A stretch of 64,000 bases of DNA from Prosthecomicrobium sp. N25 (GCF_037203705.1 NZ_JBBCAT010000001.1:717418-781417), one strand, 5' to 3'; shown: positions 8,242 to 17,244, numbered from the stretch's first letter. Program-made: numbers and translations. The notes: generated by a model from the sequence alone, not told the origin.

Positions 8242-10749
8242 ATGGCGAATCTGCGGGTCATTCAATCGGACGAAAAGGCCGGGCCAGAGGCCCGGACCGG
8301 AGAAGGAGCGCCTGCGGCCCCGATCGAAATGAGGCCGGGGGCGCGAACGGGTGAGAACTCGATCGCTGCGAAACCGGCCGCGCCGCCCATGCCGGGGCCG
8401 ATCCGCTTCACCGTCACACTGCCCCGCCCTCGCATTCCGCCCGGCACGGGCGACAAGGTCCGGTCGGCCTTCGCGACAGCAGGAGCTTGGCTGGCCAGCG
8501 GCGGCCGCTCGATATTGGTACCGCTGAAGCAGGTCCGGTTGTCCCCCATCCGCGTCCTCGTCGGCCTCGGCGCCGTCGCGGTCCTGACCCTCGTCGGTTT
8601 CCTGGTCTTCTGCCTCGCCACGCTGCCCCATGACGGCGGCCTGCGCGGCCAGTCGGCCGGATCGGCGGTCTTCGTTGCCGACGATGGCCGCGCCTTCGCG
8701 ATGCGCGGGCAGATCAGGGGCGGCGTCGCTTCGCTGGCCGACTTGGGGCCGCATCTTCCGCGGGCGATCGTGGCCATCGAGGACCGTCGCTTCTACGAGC
8801 ACCCGGGCTTCGACATCCGCGGCATGGCGCGCGCGCTGTGGCGCAACCTGTCGAGCGGCGGGACGGTCGAGGGCGCCAGCACGCTGACCCAGCAGCTCGC
8901 GCGCCTGCTCTACCTGTCGCCGGACCGCACCCTCCGGCGAAAGGTGCAGGAGGTCATGCTGGCGGTCTGGCTCGAACACCAGCTCGGGAAGGACGAGATC
9001 CTCGTTCGCTACCTGAACACGGCCTATTTCGGCGCCGGCACCTACGGGGTCGACGCCGCCGCCCGGCGCTATTTCGAGAAGGCCCCGAAGGACCTTTCCC
9101 TCGGCGAGGCGGCCATGCTGGCCGGCCTCGTGCGCGCCCCGACCCAACTCGCGCCGCACCGCAACCTCGACTCCGCCCGCGCCCGCGCCAGGACGGTCCT
9201 CGCCGCCATGCGGGACGCCGACATGATCACCGCCGCCGATGTCGAAGCCGCAGGGCTCGACCGCGTGGCGATCCGTTCATTGCATTTCCCAGCCTCGGAC
9301 GGGGCGGGCTATTTCGTCGACATGGCCGCCGCGGAGCTGCGTGCCCTGTTCGGCGAGATGCCCGCCGATTTCATGGTCCGCACGACTCTCGATCCTGCCC
9401 TGCAGGCCCTCGCCGAGGAGGTGATCGAGGCCCGGCTCTCTGCCGAGGGAGGTGCCAAGCGTATCGGACAAGCCGCCCTGGTCGCGATCGGTCCCGATGG
9501 CGCCGTCAAGGCCGCGGTGGGCGGGCGCGACTATGCGGCCAGCCAGTTCAACCGGGTGACCCAGGCGCGCCGCCAACCCGGCTCGCTGTTCAAGCTGTTC
9601 GTCTATCTCGCGGCGCTGGAGCACGGGGCGGACCCGGATACCCGTGTGGTGGACCGACCGGTCAGGATCGGCGACTGGGAGCCGCAGAATTACGGCGGCG
9701 GCCATGCCGGCACGATGGACCTGCGCCAGGCCTTCGCCAAGTCGATCAACACGGTAGCGGTGCAGCTGTCCGAGGAGGTCGGCCGGGACCGGGTGATCGC
9801 GACGGCGCGACGCCTGGGCATTCGGTCCGAAATCCCGTCCGTGCCCAGCATAGCGCTCGGCACCGCCGAGGTGAGCCTCATGGAGATCACCGGTGCCTAC
9901 GGCAGCATCGCGACCGGCCGCGAGCCCTTCGAGCCGTTCCTGGTGCAGACCGTCGAAGGCCCCGATCGTCGGCTCTATGACCGTGCTAGGGCGGCCCCCG
10001 CTGCCGCTCCCCCGTCCAATCCGGACCGCGCCGGCGCGCGCGAGGCCATGCGGGATCTCCTCGCCTCGGTGGTGCGGAGCGGGACCGGCCACGGCGCCGC
10101 CGTCGCCGGGACGGCCGTCGCCGGCAAGACCGGGACCACGCAGGACAACCGCGACGCCTGGTTCGTCGGCTACACGGACGCGTTGATCGTGGGCGTTTGG
10201 GTCGGCAACGACGACAATACGCCGATGCAGGGCGTCACCGGCGGGGATGTCCCGGCGGCGATCTGGCACGACTTCGTCGCCAAGGCGGTCGCGACCCGTC
10301 CGTCGCCCCCGCCCGCCATCCGTCGACCCGCCGACGGGGTCGCCGCGATGACCGGCGATCCCGATGCGAGAGCCGCACCCGGCCCGACCGGATCGGCGCC
10401 CGCTGACGCCGAAGTATCGGCGGATCAGGACCGCGAGGCCGTCAGCGGTCGTGCCAAGGTAATCGATACCGCAACCCTCGAGATCGACGGAACCGTGGTG
10501 CGCCTGAAGGGGATCGAACCCTCGCGCGGACGACCAGCCCGCTCGCTCGCCCGATTCATCCGCCGCAAGCCCCTGGACTGCCAGCGGATCGCAGACGGCT
10601 GGCACCGCTGCGAGGTCGGCGGACGCGACCTCGCCTGGATCATCCTCAGCGCCGGCGGCAGTTCCGCGAGCCCGGACGCCGACGATGCCCAACGGGAGGC
10701 CGAAGCCATCGCCCGCGAGCGGCGTCTTGGGATCTGGCGCCGTCGCTGA
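8242..10749 (+). CDS. Class A penicillin-binding protein (PBP1A type) with degenerate SNase-like C-terminus
   Basis: 835 aa from the ATG at 8242; a GTG at 8146 is a longer alternative, and neither has a strong Shine-Dalgarno. A Pro/Ala-rich cytoplasmic N-terminus leads to one membrane anchor near 115-137. The GT51 glycosyltransferase domain follows (AIEDRRFYEHPGFD; EGASTLTQQLARLLY). The transpeptidase has its SxxK Ser in PGSLFKLF, SxN in KSINTVAVQ and KTG in GKTGTTQDN. It polymerises and cross-links peptidoglycan in the periplasm. Oddly, the last ~100 residues resemble a staphylococcal-nuclease fold (VIDTATLEIDGTVVRLKGIE ... RDLAWIILSAG ... RERRLGIW) but lack the catalytic Asp and Glu, so a binding role is more likely than catalysis. 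Confidence 0.9.
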   Translation: MANLRVIQSDEKAGPEARTGEGAPAAPIEMRPGARTGENSIAAKPAAPPMPGPIRFTVTLPRPRIPPGTGDKVRSAFATAGAWLASGGRSILVPLKQVRLSPIRVLVGLGAVAVLTLVGFLVFCLATLPHDGGLRGQSAGSAVFVADDGRAFAMRGQIRGGVASLADLGPHLPRAIVAIEDRRFYEHPGFDIRGMARALWRNLSSGGTVEGASTLTQQLARLLYLSPDRTLRRKVQEVMLAVWLEHQLGKDEILVRYLNTAYFGAGTYGVDAAARRYFEKAPKDLSLGEAAMLAGLVRAPTQLAPHRNLDSARARARTVLAAMRDADMITAADVEAAGLDRVAIRSLHFPASDGAGYFVDMAAAELRALFGEMPADFMVRTTLDPALQALAEEVIEARLSAEGGAKRIGQAALVAIGPDGAVKAAVGGRDYAASQFNRVTQARRQPGSLFKLFVYLAALEHGADPDTRVVDRPVRIGDWEPQNYGGGHAGTMDLRQAFAKSINTVAVQLSEEVGRDRVIATARRLGIRSEIPSVPSIALGTAEVSLMEITGAYGSIATGREPFEPFLVQTVEGPDRRLYDRARAAPAAAPPSNPDRAGAREAMRDLLASVVRSGTGHGAAVAGTAVAGKTGTTQDNRDAWFVGYTDALIVGVWVGNDDNTPMQGVTGGDVPAAIWHDFVAKAVATRPSPPPAIRRPADGVAAMTGDPDARAAPGPTGSAPADAEVSADQDREAVSGRAKVIDTATLEIDGTVVRLKGIEPSRGRPARSLARFIRRKPLDCQRIADGWHRCEVGGRDLAWIILSAGGSSASPDADDAQREAEAIARERRLGIWRRR

Positions 10750-10807
10750 CCGGTCGGTCTTCGAAACGCCTCCTTGCGGTTACGGCTGGTCGACGCAGGT
10801 GCGCGGC

Positions 10808-11842
10808 TCAGGCCCTTCCCGAGGAAGGCTTGTCTCGCTGCGGGCCCCAAGCCATGGCCCGTACGGCCTCGTCGATCAGGTTCGTGACCGTCTCCGACGC
10901 CGGCCGCACCTCTCTTACCAGACCAACCGACTGTCCTGCATAGACGGGAAAGTCATCGAGATCGCCTTGGGCGCCACTGAGCAGACTGGCGATCGAGTAC
11001 CGCCGGATCGGCTGGCCCTCGGCTGTGCGGCCGATCTCATCACCTTCTCCGGGTCGAGATCCGGACCCTGGGCGGCCCGCCGCTTCCCAGGCCTCGACCG
11101 TACGGTTGCGCAACACGCGACTCGGTGCGTCCGGCCAACCGCCGTCGAAGAGCGTGGTCTCGATCGTATCGGTCGCAGCCGCTTCGACCAGACGGCGCTT
11201 GTAATCCGGGTGGCAGGCCGCTTCGGTCGAGGCGAGAAATCGCGTGCCCAGCCAGACACCCGAAGCTCCCAGCATCAGAGCCGCTGCGAGGCCGCGTCCA
11301 TCGGCGATGCCGCCGGCGGCGAGGACCGGGACTCTCCCCGCAACGTCCGCCACAAGCGGCACCAGAACCATGGTGGAGAGCCGCCCCCACACGTGACCGC
11401 CGGCCTCGTTGCCCTGGGCGACCAAAACGTCCACCCCGAGATCGACGGCTCTTCGCGCCTCCTCGGGTGTCCCGACGGTGTGCAGGACCAGAGCCCCTGC
11501 GGCTTTTGCGCGATCCACATAGGGCGCGGGATCACCCCAGAAGAAGGACAAGATCCGGGCGCCGGCCGACAGCGCCGCCTCCATCCTCTCGTGCTGATCC
11601 CACTCGAGCGAGAAGTTGGCGACAAAGGGACCGTCGCGGGTGAGTTGCCGCATGGCCCTGACCAACTGTTCGACGTGATGCGGGCTGTCCCAACTGAAAC
11701 CGATCGCCCCAACGCCACCGGCGTTGGTCACGGCTGCGGCAAGGTCCGGTCGGGAGAGACGCCCCATCGGCGCCGACACGATGGGATGGCGCGCTCCAAC
11801 GAGGCGGGTGAACGGAGTCACGATAACCCCCGCGGCATCCAT
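10808..11842 (-). CDS. Nitronate monooxygenase (NPD/2-nitropropane dioxygenase family)
   Basis: 344 aa, standard length. It is an FMN-dependent TIM barrel that oxidises alkyl nitronates; some relatives are enoyl-ACP reductases. Motifs are PIVSAPMGRLSRPDLAAAVTNAGG near the N-terminus for FMN, then AQGNEAGGHVWG with the conserved His, AAGGIADGRGLAAALMLGASGVWLGTRF for phosphate binding, and a C-terminal FPVYAGQSVGLV. It is convergent with the PBP gene 58 bases away and co-directional with the downstream-lying deaminase gene, although 125 bases separate them. The substrate cannot be assigned from sequence. Confidence 0.93.
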   Translation of the reverse strand: MDAAGVIVTPFTRLVGARHPIVSAPMGRLSRPDLAAAVTNAGGVGAIGFSWDSPHHVEQLVRAMRQLTRDGPFVANFSLEWDQHERMEAALSAGARILSFFWGDPAPYVDRAKAAGALVLHTVGTPEEARRAVDLGVDVLVAQGNEAGGHVWGRLSTMVLVPLVADVAGRVPVLAAGGIADGRGLAAALMLGASGVWLGTRFLASTEAACHPDYKRRLVEAAATDTIETTLFDGGWPDAPSRVLRNRTVEAWEAAGRPGSGSRPGEGDEIGRTAEGQPIRRYSIASLLSGAQGDLDDFPVYAGQSVGLVREVRPASETVTNLIDEAVRAMAWGPQRDKPSSGRA

Positions 11843-11967
11843 GAAGGTCTTTCCTTCTCTGCACGCTCCACATTCCGAACTCTAGCACATCGCTGGAATG
11901 CCGTGCCTTCGGTTTCGGCGGCTGCGGCGTCGGCATTCCACGCGCGCGACCGGTTGCGTGAACGCGA

Positions 11968-12477
11968 TCAGGCGCTCTGAGGCTTGTCGGCAGTCCAGAA
12001 CCCGGCATGAAGCGAAGAGGCCTCCTCCGCCAGGAGCGGTCCTTTGACGACGACCACGCGTTGGCCGTGCGCGAAGACCGTCCGGCAGGGCAGGTCGAGG
12101 GTGGGGTTCTCGGGATGGTCCCCGGTCACGGCCTTGACGTCCGTCTCGGCCTGACCGTAGACGACCCGGCCGATACCGGCCCAGTAGATCGCGCCCGAGC
12201 ACATCGCGCAGGGTTCGGCCGAGCTGAACATGGTGCAACTGGCGAGGAAGTCCGGCGGCCAGCGCTTCGATGCCCGCGTGGCCAGCATGCGTTCGGCATG
12301 CGCCGTCATGTCCTGCCCTTCCGCGTTGTAGGCATTCGGCTGCTCCATGAGCACGGCCCCGTCGGGGCCGACCAGGATCGCGCCGAACGGGTGCTCGCCG
12401 CCCTCCCGTGCGGCACGGGCGACCGCAAAGGCGCGGCGAAGCATCGTCTCGTCGTTGGACTCGTCGAACACGGTCAT
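11968..12477 (-). CDS. Cytidine/guanine deaminase-like zinc enzyme
   Basis: 169 aa from MTVFDESN. The longer frame up to 12561 has no good start, and GAGAGG sits ahead of the chosen ATG. The zinc site is complete: His60-Ala-Glu62 in MTAHAERM and Cys90-x-x-Cys93 in EPCAMC, with Glu62 as the proton shuttle. The length and the PCAMCSGAIYWAGIGRVVYG segment fit the nucleoside/nucleobase deaminase branch that includes guanine deaminase and TadA-like proteins. A role in purine salvage is plausible. True TadA is less likely, because the sequence lacks a recognisable tRNA-binding C-terminal helix. Confidence 0.88.
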   Translation of the reverse strand: MTVFDESNDETMLRRAFAVARAAREGGEHPFGAILVGPDGAVLMEQPNAYNAEGQDMTAHAERMLATRASKRWPPDFLASCTMFSSAEPCAMCSGAIYWAGIGRVVYGQAETDVKAVTGDHPENPTLDLPCRTVFAHGQRVVVVKGPLLAEEASSLHAGFWTADKPQSA

Positions 12478-12881
12478 GAGCTTACCTCTCGTCTGCCGGC
12501 ATCGAACGACAAATGGGCATCCCCGCAGTCTCGCGGGCGGGTGCCACGGCCGGCGCCGCAAGGCCCAGAGGGCGGACGCCAGGGGAACCCGCCAGCCCTA
12601 AGCGTGTCTGCCCGCGCGCTCGCCGTGCGGTATCGGCGACTGGTTCTGCCCATGGCGCCACGGACGAGATCGGAAGGCCTCCCCGGACACAACCCTTCGC
12701 CATGTCGGCCCCCATGCGGAACCAGAGCGGCCCCGAACGCTACGCCGGATTCAATGACTTTGCGACCAGGGCCACGGCGTGCCGTCCGTTCGGTGTCGCC
12801 GAACTCCGGCGCGCTCCCCGCCGCGGACACTCTGCCTCCGAGCGCAACGCCGGAACCTGTGCGCCTGTGCTAAAGTCAGGC
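12478..12881 (+). other. Intergenic region without a convincing gene
   Basis: 404 bases between the deaminase start and the small secreted protein. It is GC-rich and open in several frames, but no translation shows a recognisable motif, signal peptide or good ribosome-binding site. It should contain the promoters of both divergent neighbours. Confidence 0.5.
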
Positions 12882-13181
12882 ATGCGGAACCTGACCTACG
12901 CGGTGGCGCTTGGGATAGGGGTGCTGGCTCGGGCCGCTCCGGCGCACGAGGCCCCGTCCGGCTGGACGTATCCGCGCGCCTGCTGCTCCGGGCAGGACTG
13001 TTACGTGATTGACGCGCGCGACGTCGAAGTGTCCCCGTACGGCTACAGGATCCTGGCAACCGGGGAGGTGATCGCGTTCGACCGCGCGCGGTCCTCCCCT
13101 GATGGGCAGTTCCATCGCTGCTCGTTGGGCGGCAAACCGACGGCACCGACGACCTGCCTGTTCGTCCCGGCCGGAGCGTGA
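12882..13181 (+). CDS. Small secreted Cys-containing protein of unknown function
   Basis: 99 aa. A signal peptide (MRNLTYAVALGIGVLARAAPAHE) is followed by WTYPRACCSGQDCYVI, RILATGEVIAFDRAR, SPDGQFHRCS and TCLFVPAGA. The five Cys and the WxYPxxCCSGxDC pattern match a family of uncharacterised exported proteins common in rhizobia and methylobacteria, from memory of similar sequences. The internal start was chosen because the signal peptide begins there; the upstream frame extension has no homology-like character. Function unknown; paired disulphides in the periplasm are likely. Confidence 0.75.
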   Translation: MRNLTYAVALGIGVLARAAPAHEAPSGWTYPRACCSGQDCYVIDARDVEVSPYGYRILATGEVIAFDRARSSPDGQFHRCSLGGKPTAPTTCLFVPAGA

Positions 13182-13194
13182 GCGAGGCACCTTG

Positions 13195-13650
13195 ATGGGC
13201 GTGGCCGACTTCGAAGCGGACCCGGCGCGACGGGCGGCAGACGATCGAGACATCTGGGCGGAGGCGGGCGTGGCGCCGTTCTCCGACTCGATGCTGGCCG
13301 GCGACTTCGGACCGGCGATCACGGTGGCGATCGGAGATCGGGCGGGTGCCGTCGTGGCGACGGCGCACGCCAATCTGCCCCACAATGCCTAAAGGCCCCA
13401 CCGCCGTCACGACTGGGTCGGACCGGTGGCGGTTGCGACATCCCGACGGGGTTGCGGGCTCGGCACCCTCGTGAATGCCATCCCGGTCGGCGGCGCGTGC
13501 CGGGACCTCGGGGCGACCCATATGTACGAACACGTCTCCACGACGAACCGGCCATCACGCCGCATGATCGCGGCTTGCGGGCTCGATCACGACGAGACGC
13601 GTGTCCGCGGGATCGCGACGAGGAACGAAAGCGCGGCGTTCACCCGTCGA
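13195..13650 (+). pseudogene. GNAT acetyltransferase pseudogene, in-frame nonsense codon
   Basis: The translation aligns without gaps to residues ~122-264 of the intact GNAT at 62219-63013: PAIT and VVATAH are shared before the break, and after it SRRG-GLGTL-NA, LGATH, PSRRM and NESA-FTR. A TAA at 13390-13392 interrupts the reading frame exactly at the position equivalent to Glu179 of the intact protein. The original stop appears mutated to CGA (13648-13650), and the first ~120 codons are absent. No frameshift is needed. The acetyl-CoA loop lies after the stop, so the first fragment cannot be a working enzyme. It is an old duplication or horizontally acquired paralogue under decay. Confidence 0.85.
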
Positions 13651-13758
13651 GCCTTCCGAAGCCGGACCCTTGGAGGATCGGCCGCCCAACCGAAGGCCCG
13701 TTCGACGTGGCAGGCGAGGGGCCACCGGACGGCTTGGTCCCCGAGGCCTGAGACCGCC

Positions 13759-15861
13759 TCACACTCGCATTTGGCCGACCTGGTCGGGGGTCGGCGGCAG
13801 GGGGCGGTCCGGGGGCGCGTGGACGGTGTTGTCGAGCACGCCCTTGGCGGTGTCGATCGCCCCGGCATCGCCGCCTATGATGGCCAGGAGCAGGCCGCGA
13901 GCCGCATCGCTGCCGACGCCCGGACGTGTGAAGATCGGGTCGCCGATCGCGGTGGAGAGCTGCGGGCGGGCGCTCGGCACGGGATCGAGCAGGCTGTTCA
14001 GGAAGGCGTCGACGTCGTCGTCGCCGGTCGACTTCATGAGCGCGCCGCTCGGCAGATTGCCGTACATGTCCGGCTTGTCGACCGCGCGGTTGAAGGGATT
14101 CTTGCCGAAGGCCGCAAGGTCGTTCTCGACTTCGGACATGAATGAGGTCTCCTTGCCGAAATAGGTGCCGCGGAACAGGTCCATGGCGGCCTGCCCGAGG
14201 CTGAACGTATCGGCTCGCGCATCCAGGGTGTCGATGCCTTCGCGCTGCGCCTTCGCGCCCGCGCTCAACTCCGCCGAGCGCGCCTTCATGATGTCCCGGC
14301 CGAGCGCGGTGATGTCGCTCTTGCTGGCGGTTGGAAACAGCGCCTTCAGGTTCGACTCGACATACTTGGTCTCGTTGGTCTGGACCTTTCGCGCATCTTC
14401 GGTAATCGCCGCGAGCTTGCCTTTGGCGATGATGACTTCAGGGGCGAGCCAGGCCGGGTTGGCCGGCAGCTGGGCGGTTTCGGCGACGATCCCGGCGCCC
14501 GCCTCGGCATTGCCGAAGTCGGCCACCTTGACCCGGCCCTCCTCGTCGATGAGGCAGTTCGGCGACTTGAAGTCGAGATGCGCCATGCCCTGGGCATCCT
14601 GGAGATGCGCCAGGCCAGCCGCCATGTCTTGGATCAGGGTGAGGCGCAGCACGTTGGCCTGTTCCCCGGAAATCTTGCCCGGGCCGGTGCCGATCATGGC
14701 GTCCAGCTTCGCGGCGAAGTCGAACACCGTCCCGTTCGGCGCGGTCTCCATGGCGATGCCGAGGCGGCCGTCTGGCGTGCGGAGCATGCCCTTGAAGCCG
14801 ATGATGTTCTCGTGGCCGGCGCCCTCGATGTCCATGTGATTGACGATCTCGCGGCCCTGCTCGGCCGTGATCTTGTCGCGCGCCTCGAGCTTGGCCCCCT
14901 CGGCGGGCGGGTTCATGATCTTGAAGGCGATGCGCTCCTCCGGGTTCTCCACGGACTGGTAGCCGTAGACCTTGGCGAAGCCGCCCTCGCCCAGGAAGCG
15001 CTCCGGCTTGTATTCCTTGCCGCCGATGGTGATGTGGGGGAGGTCGACTGGCTTGCCGCCCTGGCCCAGGATCGACGAGGTGGTCGCCAATTCGGCGTTC
15101 TGGGGCAGCATCTTCGATGCGGCGCGGTTGAACGCGGCGGCGAGCATGTCGTCGGTCCTCGGATCGTCCAGCCGGGCCTTGCCGTCGGGGCCGAGCGCCT
15201 GCTCCATCGCGGTCCGGAGTTCGGTCCGGAGCGTCTTGCCGTTGTCGGTGGCGAAGGCGAGGCGATCTTCGTCGGTGGCGTGGCCCGCGAGATAGCCCGT
15301 CGCGATGGTATCGCCGAGCCCGTCCGCGATGGCGTCCATGTCGCCATGGCCGGCAAACGCGCTGACGAGGGCGTCCGCCGCCTGTTTCACGGCCGTGCCG
15401 AGGGGGCCGAGATCGGCGAGCTTCGGCCCCTCGCCGGTCGCTTGCGGCTTCGGCGCCGAGATCGCCTTGGCGGCGGACAGGTAGGCGGAGGCGAGAGCGC
15501 CGAACTGGCTCGTCGTCATGCCGTGCTGGCCGGTCGAGGCGCGCAGTTTGGCGATGTCGGAGAGCAGCTTGTCGATCTGTTCGGCCTTGGCCTTGCTGAG
15601 CCCGTCCTTGGCGCCCGTGGCGGTTTGGGCGAGCGCCTGCTCGAAGGCGTTCTTGGCGTTCTCCTTGCGCTGCTGCGCCTTGCCGGTGACGGCGTCCTTC
15701 AGGGACGTCTTTCCGCCGACGTAGAGGATCGTGTTGCCGGTCGCCTTGTCGAGCTTGCCGAGGATCTTGTCGCCCGCTTTGGTGTTCTGGGCGAGGAAGT
15801 CGTCGATTTGCTTGAGCGTGGTCCCGTGGGTGACGGTGAACTGCGGTCCATGGATCGCCAT
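13759..15861 (-). CDS. Eukaryotic-type protein kinase, probable type III effector
   Basis: 700 aa. The first ~270 residues are Ala/Lys-rich and helical with no signal peptide. The kinase domain spans roughly 275-640: glycine loop FLGEGGFAKVYG near 288, AIK-like Lys in IAFKIMN near 315, catalytic loop HLDFKSPNCLID near 428 (HRD changed to HLD but with catalytic Asp, Lys and Asn), DFG in VADFGNAEA near 447, and APE in AWLAPEVI near 472. A long insert follows before the C-lobe end. It should be an active Ser/Thr kinase. Ten bases upstream ends a CesT-like chaperone gene, the typical chaperone-effector arrangement. No PASTA, TPR or membrane segment is present, unlike bacterial housekeeping kinases. 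The kinase fold is sure; effector status is inferred. Confidence 0.88.
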   Translation of the reverse strand: MAIHGPQFTVTHGTTLKQIDDFLAQNTKAGDKILGKLDKATGNTILYVGGKTSLKDAVTGKAQQRKENAKNAFEQALAQTATGAKDGLSKAKAEQIDKLLSDIAKLRASTGQHGMTTSQFGALASAYLSAAKAISAPKPQATGEGPKLADLGPLGTAVKQAADALVSAFAGHGDMDAIADGLGDTIATGYLAGHATDEDRLAFATDNGKTLRTELRTAMEQALGPDGKARLDDPRTDDMLAAAFNRAASKMLPQNAELATTSSILGQGGKPVDLPHITIGGKEYKPERFLGEGGFAKVYGYQSVENPEERIAFKIMNPPAEGAKLEARDKITAEQGREIVNHMDIEGAGHENIIGFKGMLRTPDGRLGIAMETAPNGTVFDFAAKLDAMIGTGPGKISGEQANVLRLTLIQDMAAGLAHLQDAQGMAHLDFKSPNCLIDEEGRVKVADFGNAEAGAGIVAETAQLPANPAWLAPEVIIAKGKLAAITEDARKVQTNETKYVESNLKALFPTASKSDITALGRDIMKARSAELSAGAKAQREGIDTLDARADTFSLGQAAMDLFRGTYFGKETSFMSEVENDLAAFGKNPFNRAVDKPDMYGNLPSGALMKSTGDDDVDAFLNSLLDPVPSARPQLSTAIGDPIFTRPGVGSDAARGLLLAIIGGDAGAIDTAKGVLDNTVHAPPDRPLPPTPDQVGQMRV

Positions 15862-15871
15862 CGGTGCCCCC

Positions 15872-16330
15872 TCAGATGCGGATCATCATGCCCGGCACGT
15901 CGACCGGTTCGGCCGCGCCGAGCCCCATCGCGGAGGCGAACATGGCGCGCCAGATCCGTGTGTTCTCGGCCATGTTGGTCACGACCGTGACGAGCCGGTC
16001 GACGCCCGCGCCCTCGCCCGGGACGGCGGCCATCTGGACGGCCTCGCCGCCCGGCGCGGTCATCGCCATGTGAACCCCGCCGGTCTCGCGCGCCAGGAAC
16101 GAATAGGCGAGCAGCGCCTCCAGGATCTCCTCCCGCTTCTGCTGCGGGACCGGACCGATCACCGAGGCGAAGACCAGGCGGTCGCCGGCGGAGTCGTACT
16201 CGATCTCGACGTCGACATCCTCGAAACGGACCAGCCACGCGTTTGCGGCCGTCCGGAGCACGCCCGCGATGGCGTCGTCGCGTGCGCCGGCCTCGGCCAG
16301 CACACGCGTCAGGGTCTCAACGTCTGCCAT
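15872..16330 (-). CDS. CesT-family type III secretion chaperone-like protein
   Basis: 152 aa, small and acidic, with alternating α and β segments typical of class I type III chaperones: an N-terminal helix (VETLTRVLAEAG), central strands (VDVEIEYDSAGDRLVFASVIG), a dimerisation helix (KREEILEALLAYSFL), strands (GGVHMAMTAPGGEAVQMAAVP) and a C-terminal helix (VDRLVTVVTNMAENTRIWRAMF). It would act in the cytoplasm as a homodimer binding the N-terminal region of the kinase encoded 10 bases downstream. An upstream in-frame ATG at 16342 is possible; the GGGGGG run better suits 16330. No secretion apparatus gene is in the window. Confidence 0.72.
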   Translation of the reverse strand: MADVETLTRVLAEAGARDDAIAGVLRTAANAWLVRFEDVDVEIEYDSAGDRLVFASVIGPVPQQKREEILEALLAYSFLARETGGVHMAMTAPGGEAVQMAAVPGEGAGVDRLVTVVTNMAENTRIWRAMFASAMGLGAAEPVDVPGMMIRI

Positions 16331-16575
16331 GCCGCCCCCCATGAACCGCCGACGCGATCGCCCAGACGGGCGGCGCCGGGCTCGTCCCCAAGGCCCTCAT
16401 ACGCGATGGCGAGGAATGACGAAGTGACGTTCGTGACAAATGGAACGCGCGCTCCAACGGGCTATCAGCCCGTGTATGATCCCGTGAACCGGGACCGGAA
16501 AAGTGACGGTCGCCTCGATGCTGCGTTCCTCCGCGTTGCGGACGATACGCCGGGTGGAAACCAGCGCTAGAGCGC

Positions 16576-16698
16576 CTACGATGCGCACGTCATAGCGGGT
16601 TGAGACGAGCGGGCCGACGCCCCGCTGCCGGCGACGTAGGCGCCGGCGGTCCAGGCGGCGAAAGGGTCGGCGGACCTGACGGCTTCATCAATCACCAT
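16576..16698 (-). CDS. Possible 40-aa protein overlapping the MerR gene end
   Basis: A short frame beginning with an ATG that overlaps the last codons of the MerR-like gene by 11 bases, translating to MVIDEAVRSADPFAAW and ending in a Ser/Ala-rich tail. The overlap would fit translational coupling, and the N-terminus looks coding-like. The product is short and shows no motif, so it may be the truncated start of a lost downstream gene or not a gene at all. Confidence 0.3.
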   Translation of the reverse strand: MVIDEAVRSADPFAAWTAGAYVAGSGASARSSQPAMTCAS

Positions 16699-17107
16699 GG
16701 CCTCGATCCTTCTCCAAAACGGTCCGCAGGACCTCGGCGAGGCGCGGCACGAGGGGCTCGACATCGGCCCCGCTGCCGATCACCCGAGGCTCGACCATGA
16801 GGGTCAGTCCCGGCGCCAACGAGAACGGCACGGCCGTTCCCTCTTCGAGGAGCACCTTGATCGCGGACGGCGGCAGGCCTTTCGCACGCAGGTCGGTGTG
16901 GCGCCGGATGACCGCCACATGATCGTCGCCATAGTCGGCTCTCGCCCGGCCACCGCGCGGCGGGACAAAGCCCTCGGCGATCATGTAGCGGATCTGACGC
17001 TCGACGACCCGAGTTGCCGCTGCGAGCTCGCGAAATGTTAACGGCGCGCTCCTATCGACGGTTGTACTGTCGAAAGCGAGTGGCGGCGTCAATCTGTTTC
17101 GACACAA
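16688..17107 (-). CDS. MerR-like helix-turn-helix regulator
   Basis: 139 aa. The segment LTFRELAAATRVVERQIRYMIAEGFVPPRGG followed by DYGDDHVAVIRRHTDLRAKGLPPSAIKVLL is a MerR-type winged helix with the recognition helix at about 30-50. The C-terminal effector region is short and has no metal-binding Cys, so the inducer is unknown. The ATG at 17107 has no strong Shine-Dalgarno, and an internal start near residue 24 is possible. It probably acts as a cytoplasmic dimeric regulator. Nothing nearby clearly marks its target. Confidence 0.75.
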   Translation of the reverse strand: MCRNRLTPPLAFDSTTVDRSAPLTFRELAAATRVVERQIRYMIAEGFVPPRGGRARADYGDDHVAVIRRHTDLRAKGLPPSAIKVLLEEGTAVPFSLAPGLTLMVEPRVIGSGADVEPLVPRLAEVLRTVLEKDRGHGD

Positions 17108-17244
17108 ATTCTGTCAATGCCGGTGCCATGGCGGGTTACGGGGCGACTAGCCATGTACCCGATACAGGCTGCGTTGACCCGAAACCGTCGCTCAAGGTTG
17201 TCATCAGCACCAGCGCTACATCTTCGAGCGCTAGAAGAGTTCGG

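Noticed and set aside
13426-14145. Long plus-strand frame continuing from the GNAT pseudogene into the kinase region
   Set aside because: Only the first ~75 codons match GNAT; the rest is antisense to the kinase gene.
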